Shown here piece after piece: positions 33,629 through 44,645 of a stretch of 64,000 nucleotides of DNA. Origin of the DNA: Ephemerocybe angulata. Lineage: Eukaryota; Basidiomycota; Agaricomycetes; Agaricales; Psathyrellaceae. Positions within the stretch are counted from its first letter, which is position 1. Every line of letters begins with the position of its first letter. The notes beneath the pieces were generated by a model. It worked only from the letters and a program-made list of their open reading frames with translations. It was not told the origin of the DNA and ran no database searches. The translations under genes and the position numbers were made by a program. The stretch is from contig JAACJK010000009.1 in assembly GCA_013368325.1 (NCBI GenBank), positions 248,001-312,000 on the forward strand, given 5' to 3'.

Positions 33629-35548
33629 ATGCATCACGGACCAACGCTTCCATCCAGCCGCTCGCTCGAATGGCCGATCAATACCTGCGATGCATCGTCA
33701 GGGATGGGCTGGCACGGGGGTCTGGGTGGGTGATGCATGAGATCTGGCACGGGTCTGAATGGGTGATGCACCACAACCATCGCCAGCTGCTCGCTCGATC
33801 GGACGATCAAGTCCTGCGATGCATCGTGAGGAATACTTTACCGAGACCAATGTATCATAAATTACTCCCTGTGGCCGCCTATTACTTTAAGTGAGCGAAG
33901 TCCTGTAATGCATTGTGAGGGTTGACTGCATTCCTGGGGAAGGTGCATCACATATCATCTCTTGCATTTCGCCTACCTCTGACGCGGGCGATGAAGTCTT
34001 CTAATGCATTAATGAGAGGTTCGTAATACTCTCACCATTTCATACCGTGAAATCTCACCATTCACCCATAGATCATAAGGATGGAACCTGAATCTGAGGG
34101 CTGCTTTGATTTACGATTTTAAGCGCCCGATTTAAGCGCCAAACTCATCACAATCGTGTTTGCACAAAGGATATACTATCGGTGAACATTGAGATGTGTC
34201 TTGGTCCCTGGGGCACTATTACAAGGCGCGGAGATATACAACACAGATATAAAGGCTGAGTATTGACCTAGTATTGAGAGGATAAATCAGGAGGTTCAGC
34301 TGATACATTATCCCGCGGGCAACTAGTATGAGGGAGAAGATATGACAGTAATGCATCGGGGGTAAGTCAGACATACATATACAGATAATATTGCTGATGT
34401 ATCAGACCCCAGGGAGCGCCACAGCCGACCAGACTGCGATGCATTGGACTAATGTTTCCAAGGTACGAGTAAGATACTGGCCCTAATGCATCACACCTTA
34501 CACCTTACATGTGCTGAGTGATGCATAACCCCGCTAATGTATTAGAAACCGCTAATGTATTAGACACCAGAAGGCCACAGCCGACCGAACTGCAATGCAT
34601 TGGGACTGATATTCCAAGGTATGAGTAATCATTGGGCCCAATGCATCGCATATCGAGGTTGTCGGTCCCGAGTGAGATAATGCATCGTCTCCCGTGAGAT
34701 GCAAGGACGAACTCCGAGGGGATATGGGTAATGCATAAGAGGGGTAATTCCGGACCCGTCAGACGTGGAAGACCTGATGCATCGAGGGGATAAGGGTAAT
34801 GCATTACAGGGGTAATTCCAGCCCCGTCAGACCCGAGAGACCTGATGCATCAGCCGGACGGACCACAATTTTTGCAGGGCCCAGGTCGCTCACCGCTGCA
34901 TGCCCACGATGCATCAAAGAGTGCAGGGGGCTCATTTTCAAATATTCATGATGCATCACATTATTGTCTCACCATCGGGCGAGGGTGCGTGTTAGTTTTG
35001 GGTCCAGAAACGTGGCAAGAGCCTTTGAGCTCTTAGATTTGACTAATGTGATACGGCGTCATGCCTGCGAGTCTTAAATGACTTTATATTGCAGGATAAG
35101 AGGGCAGGGAAGTATTATGGGTCAAAATATAATGAATAAATTTCCGTCGGACCTCCTGAATTGTAATGCATTATAGCGACAGGGGGCGCGAGCAGCCAGG
35201 GCATTGGGTTCTGGCACAATGCATCAGACGACCACGGGACGTGTATTGCGACGATGCATCAGGACCAGAAGCGGTGCGGACGGCCTGCGCGATGGGTGGC
35301 CAGGAACCATCGTCTAGTATAGAGCCCTTCTTGAGCATGAATGAGATCGACCATCAATGTGCTAAAGAATAAGCTTGACTTCTTTTGATATGCTGATATC
35401 TGGGCGCATCAGGCGGGCTCCACCCGCGAGGTCGGCTGCCAACCCTGCCGCATCACCCAGCCTTGGGAGTAATGCATTATCATCCCATGCTAAAGGAGGG
35501 GTTGTAGTAGTGCATTACCGCGATGCATTAAAGCCGAAGCACGATGCA
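33629..35548. repeat. Right ATGCAT array
   Basis: About 25 copies of ATGCAT in about 1.9 kb by hand count, as TGATGCATCA, GTAATGCATTA, CGATGCATCG and variants. Spacers differ from the left array, but the palindrome and its TA/TG flanks are the same. One 68-bp unit is duplicated: ATGCAT starts at 34731 and 34777 repeat at 34799 and 34845, with GGGGTAATTCC and CCCGTCAGAC-like blocks between. No gene is seen within it. Its outer edge abuts the truncated F-box gene. Confidence 0.85.
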
Positions 35549-35579
35549 TTCGCCTCTCCATCTGGAGGTGCTGGAATGC

Positions 35580-36296
35580 TTATTGGAGATGATGTACCAC
35601 TTTCACGTCGTTAATGATCGTGCTTGGTGCACAACTCTGACAGCATCGGCTGGCAATGCATAAGTGTGTGAGGGATGTAAGTAGTGGGAGGGACGGCCAG
35701 GACCATACGGTCACGTTGATTGTCAGGATCCAGGATATTTCGAGGTGCGTTACGTTGGTGAAAAGTGGATTCAGGTTGCACGTCGAGGCGGACCCGGTGC
35801 CGCCCGCGGTGAATCGGAAATGACGATGGGTGGGCATGAACAGGCAAGGGTTGATGCTGATTCTTGTAGGGCGAAGCCCTTTCCACGCATCGTGCTTGCC
35901 TACTCGCCAGGCATCCAGATGTAGAGGAGTGACTATAATTGTGCAAAGACGAGTCACATTTGAACATGCAGACAGGATGTCTAGCACTTGTCTTACTCCA
36001 TGTATCCAGCGATTTCCGACATAGATCGATCTGACGTGGGTCCTAAAGAAGCTGGCAGACTTGGAGGAGATTTCGGATGTGATCGTGCGGTGGAGGAGGC
36101 TTAAAGTACGGGGGTCATTGATTCGTATGTGGCGGTAGAGGATGGGCTCCACCCATAACTTTACTTCCTTTGAGAGGCATGAAATGGACGAGGCAAAATG
36201 ATCGGAAGCTTCAGCTGAAGTCTCGAAGACTGTGCGCACGAGGTCCGGTGGGAGGTCGCCAAAGCGAAATGGATGTAGAGCGCTGTGTAAGGTCAT
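35580..36296 (-). CDS. F-box-like protein, C-terminally truncated
   Basis: Single-exon frame from the ATG at 36296 (an in-frame extension to 36461 is unlikely) to a stop at 35580, 238 aa. It has the basidiomycete F-box-like opening HPFRFGDLPPDLVRTVFE and LSKEVKLWVEPILYRHIRI, then HRTITSEISSKSASFFRTHV, ILSACSNVTRL and TSLTHLCIA. Family members are usually about 350-450 aa, so the C-terminal part is missing; the truncation coincides with the outer edge of the ATGCAT array, which suggests that insertion of the island or repeat growth cut it. F-box proteins recruit substrates to SCF ubiquitin ligases; this copy may be non-functional. A more degenerate relative lies near 60 kb. Confidence 0.65.
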   Translation of the reverse strand: MTLHSALHPFRFGDLPPDLVRTVFETSAEASDHFASSISCLSKEVKLWVEPILYRHIRINDPRTLSLLHRTITSEISSKSASFFRTHVRSIYVGNRWIHGVRQVLDILSACSNVTRLCTIIVTPLHLDAWRVGKHDAWKGLRPTRISINPCLFMPTHRHFRFTAGGTGSASTCNLNPLFTNVTHLEISWILTINVTVWSWPSLPLLTSLTHLCIASRCCQSCAPSTIINDVKVVHHLQ

Positions 36297-36567
36297 TTGC
36301 GTTTGTCGCCGGCAAGTGGGAACGAAATCGAGGCTGCGTGTAGGAGGAGATCGTGTAATGACTCGCAGTGTAGAGGTCAGATAGGCTCGGGTTGTGTTGG
36401 GATGGGATGGAGGTGCGAGAACCTCCGCTGAGCTCGAAATAGGCGCCCACCAATCGATCATCCCACGGTCTCATCACCACGTTGATCTGGCGCGGCTTCG
36501 TCCACAGCTTCGAGCATCTCATCCTCTTACTCCACCCTGGAGGGCTGAAATCCATCATCAAGACAGC
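36297..36567. promoter_or_regulatory. Divergent promoter between F-box-like and NACHT gene
   Basis: About 270 bp between the ATGs at 36296 (minus) and 36568 (plus). Both neighbours belong to fast-evolving families. No specific site is recognised. Confidence 0.35.
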
Positions 36568-39103
36568 ATGCCACTGGATCGCAGGACACCATTACTCAAG
36601 GCCGTGGGTCGACACACACCGACGCCAAGCGACGAAAGGGGAAAGAAACGTGCCAGGAGTGTCTCTCCGCTGCCCCCTGCTGGCCCTTCTGTATCCTCGA
36701 TGGACTCACATGGGCAGACATGGCAGTCTACCTACCACCCCACATCGAGCTCAAGCGGAACTTTACCGTCCTCAATAAGCCATGCTAATGACACTTGGAG
36801 CCGCTATCTGGCATCATCAATACCGAACACGGCCCAGGATTATCGTGGTTCCTGGGCCTCTCCCACTAGCCCGTACTTGCCTTACTCACTCGATCGTAGC
36901 CCACCTCCCTGTAGTATGCAGCCAGAGTCTGGTCCACAAAATTTCCCTATCTACGCTTACCATGGCCATCAGCAAATGGGGATCACGTATACAAATCCAA
37001 GTCCAGAATCCTCGATTACTCTCGCAACCAACGCAGATAACCAGAGGGTTGACCCTCACTGGGAAAGCAATCGAATGGGACCCCAGACCGACGGTCCCTC
37101 GACACCATCATCGGGTGATACACATTCGGGTGGCCATGCCTTCTTCTCGAACGCCCACAACTTCAACTTGGATCATTTTGAGTACAATGTGTACAACCAT
37201 TCGTCGAAGTCCAAAGGTAAGCCACCGCCTGTTCGCCTCTTCTCGTATCCCGGCTGATCAAGACCTGTCTAATGAAGGCTGGGATAAACTTGTCGCTGCT
37301 ACTGCCCCCAACGCTCTTTTCGACGCGAAAGCCCGATTCGATCCTCCAAAATGCGACGAAGACACACGCGTTGAGGTCACCAAAGAGATCATGGATTGGA
37401 TCCAGGATCGCGAAGCTCCTCAGAGCCTACTATACATGACGGGGGCTGCGGGCTCGGGAAAGTCCGCACTGCAGCAGACGATCTCCGAGCAGTGTGCAGA
37501 GAGCGAGATCCTGGCTGCCTCCTTCTTCTTCGGCGCCGGAGACGATACCAGGAACAACACCGCAAGGCTCATACCAACCATTGCCTATCAGTTAGGGCAG
37601 AAGAACAGCACGATTCGGAGACTGATAGGGGAAGCCGTCGACAATGACCCTCTCGTCTTCGGCCGGACGCTCCTCAAACAGATGCAAGCGCTCGTCCTCA
37701 CTCCTTTATCCCGCCTTCCCTCCTCCGCTTCCTTGAAGCTTCCATACGCGGTCCTCATCGATGGTCTCGACGAATGCAGCGACGAGAATGGTCAAATAGA
37801 GGTTCTTCGTGTTATTGCTCACTGCCTGACGAAGAAACGGACCCCCCTGCGGTTCTTCATCGCGAGCCGACCAGAAATGGTGATCCTGCAGGCCTTGAAA
37901 CACGGCGGACACCTTCATGAAGCGGCATACCACATCCAACTCAGCGACGACTACGACGCGACAGCTGACATTCGCCGGACCGTCAAGAGAAGACTTCGCG
38001 AGCTTCAGAAGAGGCGATCCCTTCCTGTGGTCTGGTTCACCAACGAAGATATCGAAATTATCGTCGATGCTGCGTCAGGGCAGTATATCTACGCGATCAC
38101 CGCCGTTCGATACGTGTCGGAGCCCCGCAGTTCCCCTGTGGAGAGGCTGCGCGCTGTTCTGAATTGGGCAGCTGGGAATGGCGATTCATCTTTGGCAAGG
38201 CCGTTTGCTTCGCTCGATAAACTATACACCAACATCCTGGTCAAGGCCAAGGAGGCATACTATGCGGTTGATAGTACCAATCAGTGCGACTTCCTTCTTG
38301 TCCTCAACGCCTATCTGCAAACAGATCTTCTGTCCCCTTCTGATGTCGATCAGCTCTGCGAACTCGAAGAAAACACGTTTGAGACAATCACCTGTGACCT
38401 ACGAGCCTTGGTCAAAGATCCCGATGAGAATTGGGACACGCGCTCTTTGGGTGTTTACCACAAGTCATTCAAGGACTTTCTAGAGAGCCAAGATCGTGCA
38501 GGTCCTCTGTACACACTTCCACGGGCCTTGGAGTATATTGTCTCCAGCATTTTGCGATGGGCTGGGAATTGTAAGCTGTTCGCTACTTCCTCCTATAAGA
38601 GCACCTACTTATCTTAACTCAATATGGTTCACAGTACCAGCAATGCGGCCAAGGCATCCACTTCGCTGCGGACTTTATTTCGACGAAGATGATGTTTCTA
38701 TTTTTTATCAGCTGGGAGGTGTATGCTTGACGTTGTCCCGTGAACACTGGAAGACGAGTTCCGATGCCCTTATCAATCCTATAATTGAGTGCTCATCTAA
38801 AGACAACGGTCGGGGATGGAGTACAATCGACAGTTGGCTCATGGAATATCTCCAACTGGAGCCTGAAAGGGCTGAACCGGATGACACGGTGAATTGGCTT
38901 ATAGAGACATTTGAACGTGTCCTCCCATTGATTATGGTGAGCAAACCCCCGGCCGATGGGACAGACGCTGACTTTCAATTATTGCCCAACAGGAGAAGAA
39001 TCCTGAAGCTGCAGCAATTGTTCAGGACTACTATGAAAGGTGGAAACCATTGCAGACGCCGAGGAGGAGAAGCAAAGGAGAAGAAGACAGCGCCGCAGCT
39101 TAG
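36568..39103 (+). CDS. NACHT-domain protein, paralogue 1 (intact)
   Basis: Exons 36568-37216, 37278-38570, 38635-38936, 38993-39103; 784 aa, all phases agree. N-terminal 215 residues are Ser/Pro-rich and disordered-looking (start MPLDRRTPLLKAVGRHTP), ending in FNLDHFEYNVYNHSSKSK. The NACHT core has Walker A MTGAAGSGKSALQQTI, ILAASFFF, Walker B YAVLIDGLDECSD and RFFIASRPEMV, followed by a helical region (GQYIYAITAVRYV; SLGVYHKSFKDFLES). The C-terminus (GWSTIDSWLMEYL; EAAAIVQDYYERW) has no WD40, ankyrin or TPR repeats, so it differs from the gene at 9351. This short NACHT form is common in mushrooms; ligand and role unknown. Paralogues at 45949-48595 and 53758-54510. Start chosen because paralogue 2 starts at the matching MPADRRT. 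Confidence 0.88.
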
Positions 39104-39932
39104 CAACGAGTGAAGACAGTGAAGATTCAGGAGAAGGGCAGGGAGGACGGGGGCGACGAATCAGGAGAAGGCTAGTTAAGACGAGTAATCCATACCAATT
39201 CAATGACTTGCCTGCCATTTTGTCCGCCCCTCCGAATAGCAAGGCATCTTAAGTTGAATCACAGGTATTAAATACCCATTGATACTTGCAGTCTTGCAGT
39301 GCTCCGAGAACGGCTTCGCCTTTTGACAGGTATGCCCTGGTCTAAGGATTGCACGAGGGTGCATCTGTTCATGATACCGGGCGACTTCGTTATGTCTTCT
39401 TAATGAAGTCGCCCCCACAAGGCTTTCCTAGATTGGGGGCGGCGAGCCTGGTTGGTTCGTCGGATCAAGAGGAAGAATACTCCGCAGGACATAGTACATG
39501 CGGAGGGGATTGCAAGGTGAAGAGTTGGGTGACGCGCTAGGCTGCATTAATCTGCAGAGAAATCCAGTTAGAGCGGGTCAAAGGGAGATAAATGATAAAA
39601 GTTATGGTAGCTAGAGTCGGTCGAGAGGGAATGAAGGGATGCTTAGAAGGGCGCGGGCTCAGGTTACGGAATGCAGGAGCCTTGAAAGTCGGAGATTCAA
39701 GAATGGGTATTAGGTGTTAGCCATCCGAGGGATGAGCAGGGTAGGTGTACAGGTGTATGGTTGAGCACCGGTGCAATGGAGAAACTGTAAGAAAGGAAGT
39801 CCAGGGTAGTCCAAGATGATGTATCGTTCGAGCGAGAATGTCTGTATCCATGGCATGCGCAAACGTTCAAGCGAACCGGTCAGTGCACGCATTCTACACA
39901 GCTCTCGATAAAAGTCCTTTTTCAGCTTCCCC
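39104..39932. other. Intergenic region between NACHT 1 and the TM protein
   Basis: About 830 bp between convergent genes. Just after the NACHT stop there is a basic/acidic frame (39100-39180) that could be a longer alternative C-terminus. Beyond that only short frames without motifs. Confidence 0.4.
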
Positions 39933-40406
39933 TCAATAGTTTCTCCCATCAACAACTTCAACCGGCTCTCCCATCCCCATTCCCCCATCGACCCAGATTG
40001 CCTTCCTCGTCGACAAAGCAATCCAGAACAGCCCCACACAGAACAAGACGAGCGCGATCCTCGCCAGGGGACTCGGGGGCGGGGGATTGAACCGCGGGTC
40101 AGCATGAAACGCGCGAATGCACTCTCTGGTGTCTCTTGTCCGTGGATTCGAAGAGAAGTAGGGTGGACGTTCGGGATCCAGGGGGTCGTAGTCAGAGGGG
40201 AACTCGTTCACGGCTGTGGTGCTGGAGTGCGAGGAGGAGGTGCGTGACAAGAATGGTTCGGCGTCGGGCAGGAAGTGTGCGAAATTGTGTGCTGATGCTT
40301 TGGGGGATGTTGGTGAAGATGAGGATGATTCCTTGTACGGTGAATATGGCGGTGCAGGTGAGGTTGAGCGCTCTGTTGTTGGTAGGAGCTCGTAGCGGCC
40401 GGCCAT
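39933..40406 (-). CDS. Small single-pass membrane protein
   Basis: Single-exon 157-aa frame. Start MAGRYELLPTTERSTSPAPP, then a Ser/Pro-rich cytosolic-type region, RPPYFSSNPRTRDTRECIRA, and one hydrophobic helix (LARIALVLFCVGLFWIAL, about residues 113-130) followed by STRKAIWVDGG and a short tail. Topology suggests a tail-anchored or type II-like protein of an internal membrane. Family not recognised. It is divergent from the PTPA gene, 280 bp apart. A decayed second copy (matching HSSTTAVN and TKKAIWM elements) lies at about 52884-53190. Confidence 0.62.
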   Translation of the reverse strand: MAGRYELLPTTERSTSPAPPYSPYKESSSSSPTSPKASAHNFAHFLPDAEPFLSRTSSSHSSTTAVNEFPSDYDPLDPERPPYFSSNPRTRDTRECIRAFHADPRFNPPPPSPLARIALVLFCVGLFWIALSTRKAIWVDGGMGMGEPVEVVDGRNY

Positions 40407-40686
40407 GGTGCGTCGTACTAGGGTTGTTGGTTGGTAGACGTTAAAGTGAAGGAATTTGGGAGTTTAGAAGAAAGAATGTGGTGCGGCTGGGCCTTGTGGT
40501 GGTGGTAGAAGGACAAGATGAGAAATGGTCTGGCGACGGTGGGAACGGCATCCGTCTTTCGGATAGGGGCTTTTGATCGCTGGATGGATTGATCAGCTCA
40601 AGAGTCTTATCTCTCTTTAACTCTCGACACTCTCGGCTTGATTAATTTACTGGAACACCTCCAGACCCCCACGAATTTCGCCTACC
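40407..40686. promoter_or_regulatory. Divergent promoter of TM protein and PTPA gene
   Basis: 280 bp between ATGs at 40406 (minus) and 40687 (plus). A CTCTCTTTAACTCTCGACACTC-like pyrimidine run lies close to the PTPA start. Position, not motif, is the evidence. Confidence 0.4.
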
Positions 40687-42635
40687 ATGGCGTCCCAACC
40701 ATCCTCTTCATCCACTTCGCCGCAACATACACCTGCCGAGCCCCATGAATACCAAGTACCATATAAATGGATCCTCACACCTGAGCACCTCACCGCGTTC
40801 CAACAATCCTCAACTCATAGCGAGATCCTAGCGTTTATCGACGAGCTGAACGACGCTGTGAAGGGAGTAAAGCTTACGGATGGTGTGGAGGAAGTGAAGA
40901 ACTCTGAAGTGCGTCGAATGAACCGGGATGGTGGGAAGGAATGCACGTTCCGCCGCCGACTCGCGTTCATTCAATTACTACGGTTCCTGATGCATGAACT
41001 ACTCTAGATCCTCCAAGCAATCTTTAAGATCCTAGAAGAGGTCGAGCAAATTGCCAAAGACACGCCCCCCGTGCCCAACGCCGCTTCGCGTTTCGGCAAC
41101 CCCGCCTTCCGCGACTTTTACGACAAGGTCTCCGCGGTACGTCTTTCCCTCTCCCTCGTACTCATCTACTTCAAATGTGTTGGTCATCTCTTGGGGGCGG
41201 GACGGGCTACCGTCACCGAAGGTCTAAGCATATGGCCTTGCGGTTCTTCCTCACAGGCTTCATGGGTCTCACTCCATGGGCATCCAAGGGTTGAGTCGCA
41301 TCGAGGTCGATGGCATCTTCGGCACCAGCATCCACCATTGTGCGGCCCCGCTTTGGCGGACTAGCATTGGTGTTGACCGGCATCGGATTAGAGAAGACAT
41401 CACGCAGAGTGTCACTTTCCGAACGCCATAGGGCGCCTCCACTCTCCTTTCAACCCTCCTTGCCCATACTACGAACGCGGCTATTGACATACTTCGTACA
41501 AATAGGCCTCCGAATCCCTACACAGGAGATACCTCGTCCCCCTCGGGCTTCCAGAAGACAGCATCGAAGAGGTCCGCGTCTACTTCAACGAAATGTGGGG
41601 CAACCGCACACGCATCGACTACGGGAGCGGTATGGAGCTCAACTGGCTATGCTGGATGTACGCAACCCCTCCCTTTCTCCCCTCCTCCGTGCTAACTCGG
41701 CCATTTAGCCTCTGTCTCAAAAAGCTCTCGCTCCTCCCTCCCTCACTCAACCCCTACATCCCGACGCACATGTTCTTCAACTCCTACATCCGCCTTATGC
41801 GCCTCCTGCAATCTACGTACTGGCTTGAGCCCGCGGGCTCGCATGGCGTGTGGGGGTTGGACGACTACCACTTCCTTCCGTTCTTGTGGGGTAGTGGGCA
41901 ATTGGTGGGGCACAGGTTTATTCGTCCACGGGCGATCCACGATGCGGAGGTTGTCGAGGAGTGCAGTCGAGATTGGATGTACTTTGCTTGTGTTGGGTTT
42001 GTCAATTCGGTGCGTGCCTTTCCTCCCGCCATTTCAGCTTTACGCTTACTTACTTCTTGAATATTTGCTCGCTGTAGATCAAGACCGCGAGCCTACGCTG
42101 GCACTCGCCGATGCTGGACGACATCTCAGCGGTAAAGACGTGGGATAAAGTGAACGCAGGCATGAAGAAGATGTACCGCGCCGAGGTGCTCGGCAAACTC
42201 CCCGTCATGCAGCACTTCCTCTTCGGCTCACTGCTCCCAGCGCCCTTCACCCCCCTCTCCCCCTCACCATCACCATCATCCCCAAGCGCCGCGCACGACC
42301 ACCACCCATCGCAGGGACGCACCGTTGAAGGACAGAACGGGACTGAGGATTCGGAAAAAGAAGGGGGACTTGATGCGTGTGGCCACGCGCACGCACCGCG
42401 GAACCCGTCGGGCATACACCCGAAGGTGCTGGCGTCGCTGCAGGCGCGGGGCGAGGCGCCGCCAGGGCCGCATGGGGGCGAGGACAAGGGCGGCGCGGGG
42501 CAGAGGGATGTGGGGTGGGGCGATTGTTGTGGGATTCCGGTGCCGAGCGTGTTTGCGGCGGCGCAGGAGGGGGAGGGTGGGCAGGCGAGGGGAGGGTATG
42601 CGTTGAGTGGGGTGAGGCCTGTGCCGTTTGATTAG
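40687..42635 (+). CDS. PTPA: PP2A phosphatase activator (PTPA/RRD family peptidyl-prolyl isomerase)
   Basis: Activator and prolyl isomerase acting on the PP2A catalytic subunit; cytosol and nucleus. Exons 40687-40908, 41008-41136, 41506-41657, 41709-42009, 42078-42635; 453 aa. Family blocks: [114 protein letters not shown] and [19 protein letters not shown]. All core residues are present. The C-terminal 110 residues are a Gly/Pro/His-rich extension, longer than in yeast RRD1/RRD2 and of uncertain function. Intron 2 is unusually long (369 nt) and contains an exon-like decoy with a good acceptor near 41257. A 3' partial copy lies at 49653-50107. Confidence 0.92.
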
Positions 42636-43139
42636 GGGTGTGAGATGGAGTTGGAGGAAATAGGGGAGGAGTTTACGATGTCGATCGTGCCAGCGAGAGG
42701 TACGATGTACATGAACATCTTGTCGTTTAGGTGCGATCCCTCTGACTCAGAAATAAGCGCCCATATGCGTTACGCTGCGCAAACACCATACTTAGCTCCA
42801 GTGTAGGTAGATGTCCGTTATTATATGCTCGCATTTCCGTCGCCCTGCCCGTTGTACGCTACACTGAGGTTTTACTTTATAAAGCTCGTCTTCCTAAGGT
42901 AACGCGGGATGCTCCCAGAAGCTCCGGAGTCCCAGAGGTCCCAGAACCTGGCCATCATTTTGGCGGGGATTCTGATTTCTGGGTCATAGCCTGTCATAGC
43001 TGGAGAGGCGATCCCACATGGCCTCCCAGAATCATCTGGGATCAGGCGTTGATACATAGTCTCGGCTACCCATCCGTCCCAATCTCCCAAGTACGACCCA
43101 CTTTTTCCACCCAGCACACCCACAACTCTGTTTTCTACA
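42636..43139. other. PTPA 3' region and secreted-gene 1 promoter
   Basis: About 500 bp. The part 42760-42880 recurs at 50115-50245 behind the PTPA pseudogene, showing that the duplication carried the 3' UTR (shared ATGCGTTACGCTGCGCAAA and ATGTCCGTTATTATATGCTC). The last 60 bp before the next ATG recur before secreted gene 2. Confidence 0.6.
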
Positions 43140-44110
43140 ATGCGCTTCGCTTCCGTCCTCATCCTTATTCCTCTGGCACTCTCCCTGGGATTGCTTGCGA
43201 ATGCACACGATGTGCGTATCCAGCCTAAATTTTAGCTTTATCGGATTCGACGTTAGTTCCACTCACCCCGCGCCTCCATTAGCACACACTGGACAGCCGT
43301 GAGCACGTCGATGAGCTGAGCGCCCGCGAAGACTATTTCGGTGACGCTCTCGCCGCTCGCGAAATACTCTCCGACATCTCGACGCGTGAGCTCGTCAACG
43401 TGCTTAGCGAGCGCTTGGAGAGGCGTGGCAAGACTTGCAAAAGATGCAAACAGGTATTGTTTCACGTTCTTTCTCCCTTTATGAACCTTCCTTCCTTCGT
43501 CCTCCACGTTTGAGTGGGCTGGGGTGGTTGGAAGAGTGCGGCTCCATCAATATTATTATGACTGTACCATTACTCACCACCTCCAATCCAGAACAAGGGT
43601 TTGACCTCGACTTGCTCGGCCAAGATTACCATGCACACCATAATACATCCCAACTTCTCCACGCCAGGCAAGAAGTTGTACACGTGCTCAACTTGCTCTG
43701 AATCCTGGGACCGTAAGGACAAACTGGTGCGTAAACATTCATTTAATAGCCATCTGCTCCCCCTTCACTAGAAGCGTTGGGAGCAGGTGAGACAAGGCTG
43801 TACGAGGACGCTGATCCGATACCTGCATTTAAGCCCACTGGCGTGGAGAACGTGTGCCTTAGGGCCTCCGCCCACGAATTCGACTGAGGAGGCTTTGTCA
43901 TATGTACACTCTGGCAAATCAGGTGTATTAATGAGGATCATAACGGGCGTCAGATACAAAGCTGCTGTCTGTACGGGGTACGTTACCGGCTCCGATGAGT
44001 CGGAACTTGACATTCTCGGGGACGATTCGCTCTGGATTCTGGAAACCCCGTCTGTTGCCCATAGACCGCGGTTCCACGAGGAACCCTTGCCAGATTGGAG
44101 GAAAGCCTGA
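43140..44110 (+). CDS. Small secreted cysteine-containing protein, family member 1
   Basis: Exons 43140-43211, 43283-43453, 43592-43726, 43772-44110; 238 aa. A clean signal peptide (ASVLILIPLALSLGLLANA) is encoded by exon 1. Exon 2 gives the family core HTLDSREHVDELSARE, DALAAREILSD, STRELVN and LSERLERR, then a CKRC knuckle. Exon 3 gives a second CxxC (TCSTC) and exon 4 begins KRWEQVRQGC. The last intron (45 nt, GTGCGT donor, CACTAG acceptor) has one base fewer than in the sister genes; without splicing the frame would stop inside it. This copy lacks the early stop of the others, so its tail is about 75 residues longer. I recall the core as a mushroom secreted-protein family without known function. 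Likely extracellular. Confidence 0.72.
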
Positions 44111-44645
44111 GGCTCCACAGGGTTCCACCCAGTCCTCAATCCTGCCAGGATACGGACCCATGCGGTGGATGGAGCCCGCGCACTGAGATCATGATGGTGT
44201 CGATCGGCCACCACCGTTGACAGGTGGGCGCTTCCGGGACACTACTTAGGGCGTCAAATACAAGTCATGGCGGCATAGTCTACAAAATTCATGCATCTAT
44301 AGAAGTCGAATAAATATATTCTATCCATAGAGTGTGTGTCGAAGCGGTGGGGCTGCTTCCGGAATCGAAGCCAATGTATTATGTATATGTTATGAAACAC
44401 TCGGGACCACTGTAAGCGAGCTGGATGCAGTGGATGGGTGGATGGGCTCCCTCAGGGGGCGCGCTGCATGTTGAACTGAGATCACTCACTGGCGGACAAT
44501 GCGGTCTATTGATTTGAAATGCGTGTAGACCCGGAAATTCCGGAACGCAGTGAGTCCCAGTCTCGCAATATAATGACGTGCCAAGTTACGACCCACTTTC
44601 AACCCACTTTTTCCAACCAGCACACCCACAATTCTGTTTTCTACA
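44111..44645. other. Spacer between secreted genes 1 and 2
   Basis: About 530 bp. The last 60-70 bp repeat the promoter-proximal sequence of gene 1 (CCAACCAGCACACCCACAA-like). The rest has no gene. Confidence 0.45.

Larger units (their letters stand above)
18371..35548. mobile_element. Putative large KDZ-transposase island bounded by ATGCAT-rich arrays
   Basis: A KDZ transposase (20210-23965) sits with six other genes of non-housekeeping type between two dense ATGCAT arrays (18371-19261 and 33629-35548). An F-box gene is truncated right at the outer edge of the right array. The layout resembles a large DNA transposon with subterminal repeats and cargo. No terminal inverted repeat or target-site duplication could be recognised by eye, so ends are approximate; the alternative is a plain heterochromatin-like accessory region that received a KDZ copy. 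Confidence 0.35.

Noticed and set aside
36394..36567. N-terminal extension of NACHT 1 upstream of 36568
   Set aside because: The paralogue begins at the position matching MPLDRRT, and the extension overlaps the divergent F-box gene's leader.
41269..41490. 73-aa minus-strand frame inside the PTPA intron
   Set aside because: No recognisable motif and no start context; treated as intron sequence.
43592..43771. Reading secreted gene 1 as truncated at a TAG at 43769
   Set aside because: That TAG is the acceptor of a conserved 45-46-nt intron; splicing gives an open frame in all four members, which is the simpler explanation.
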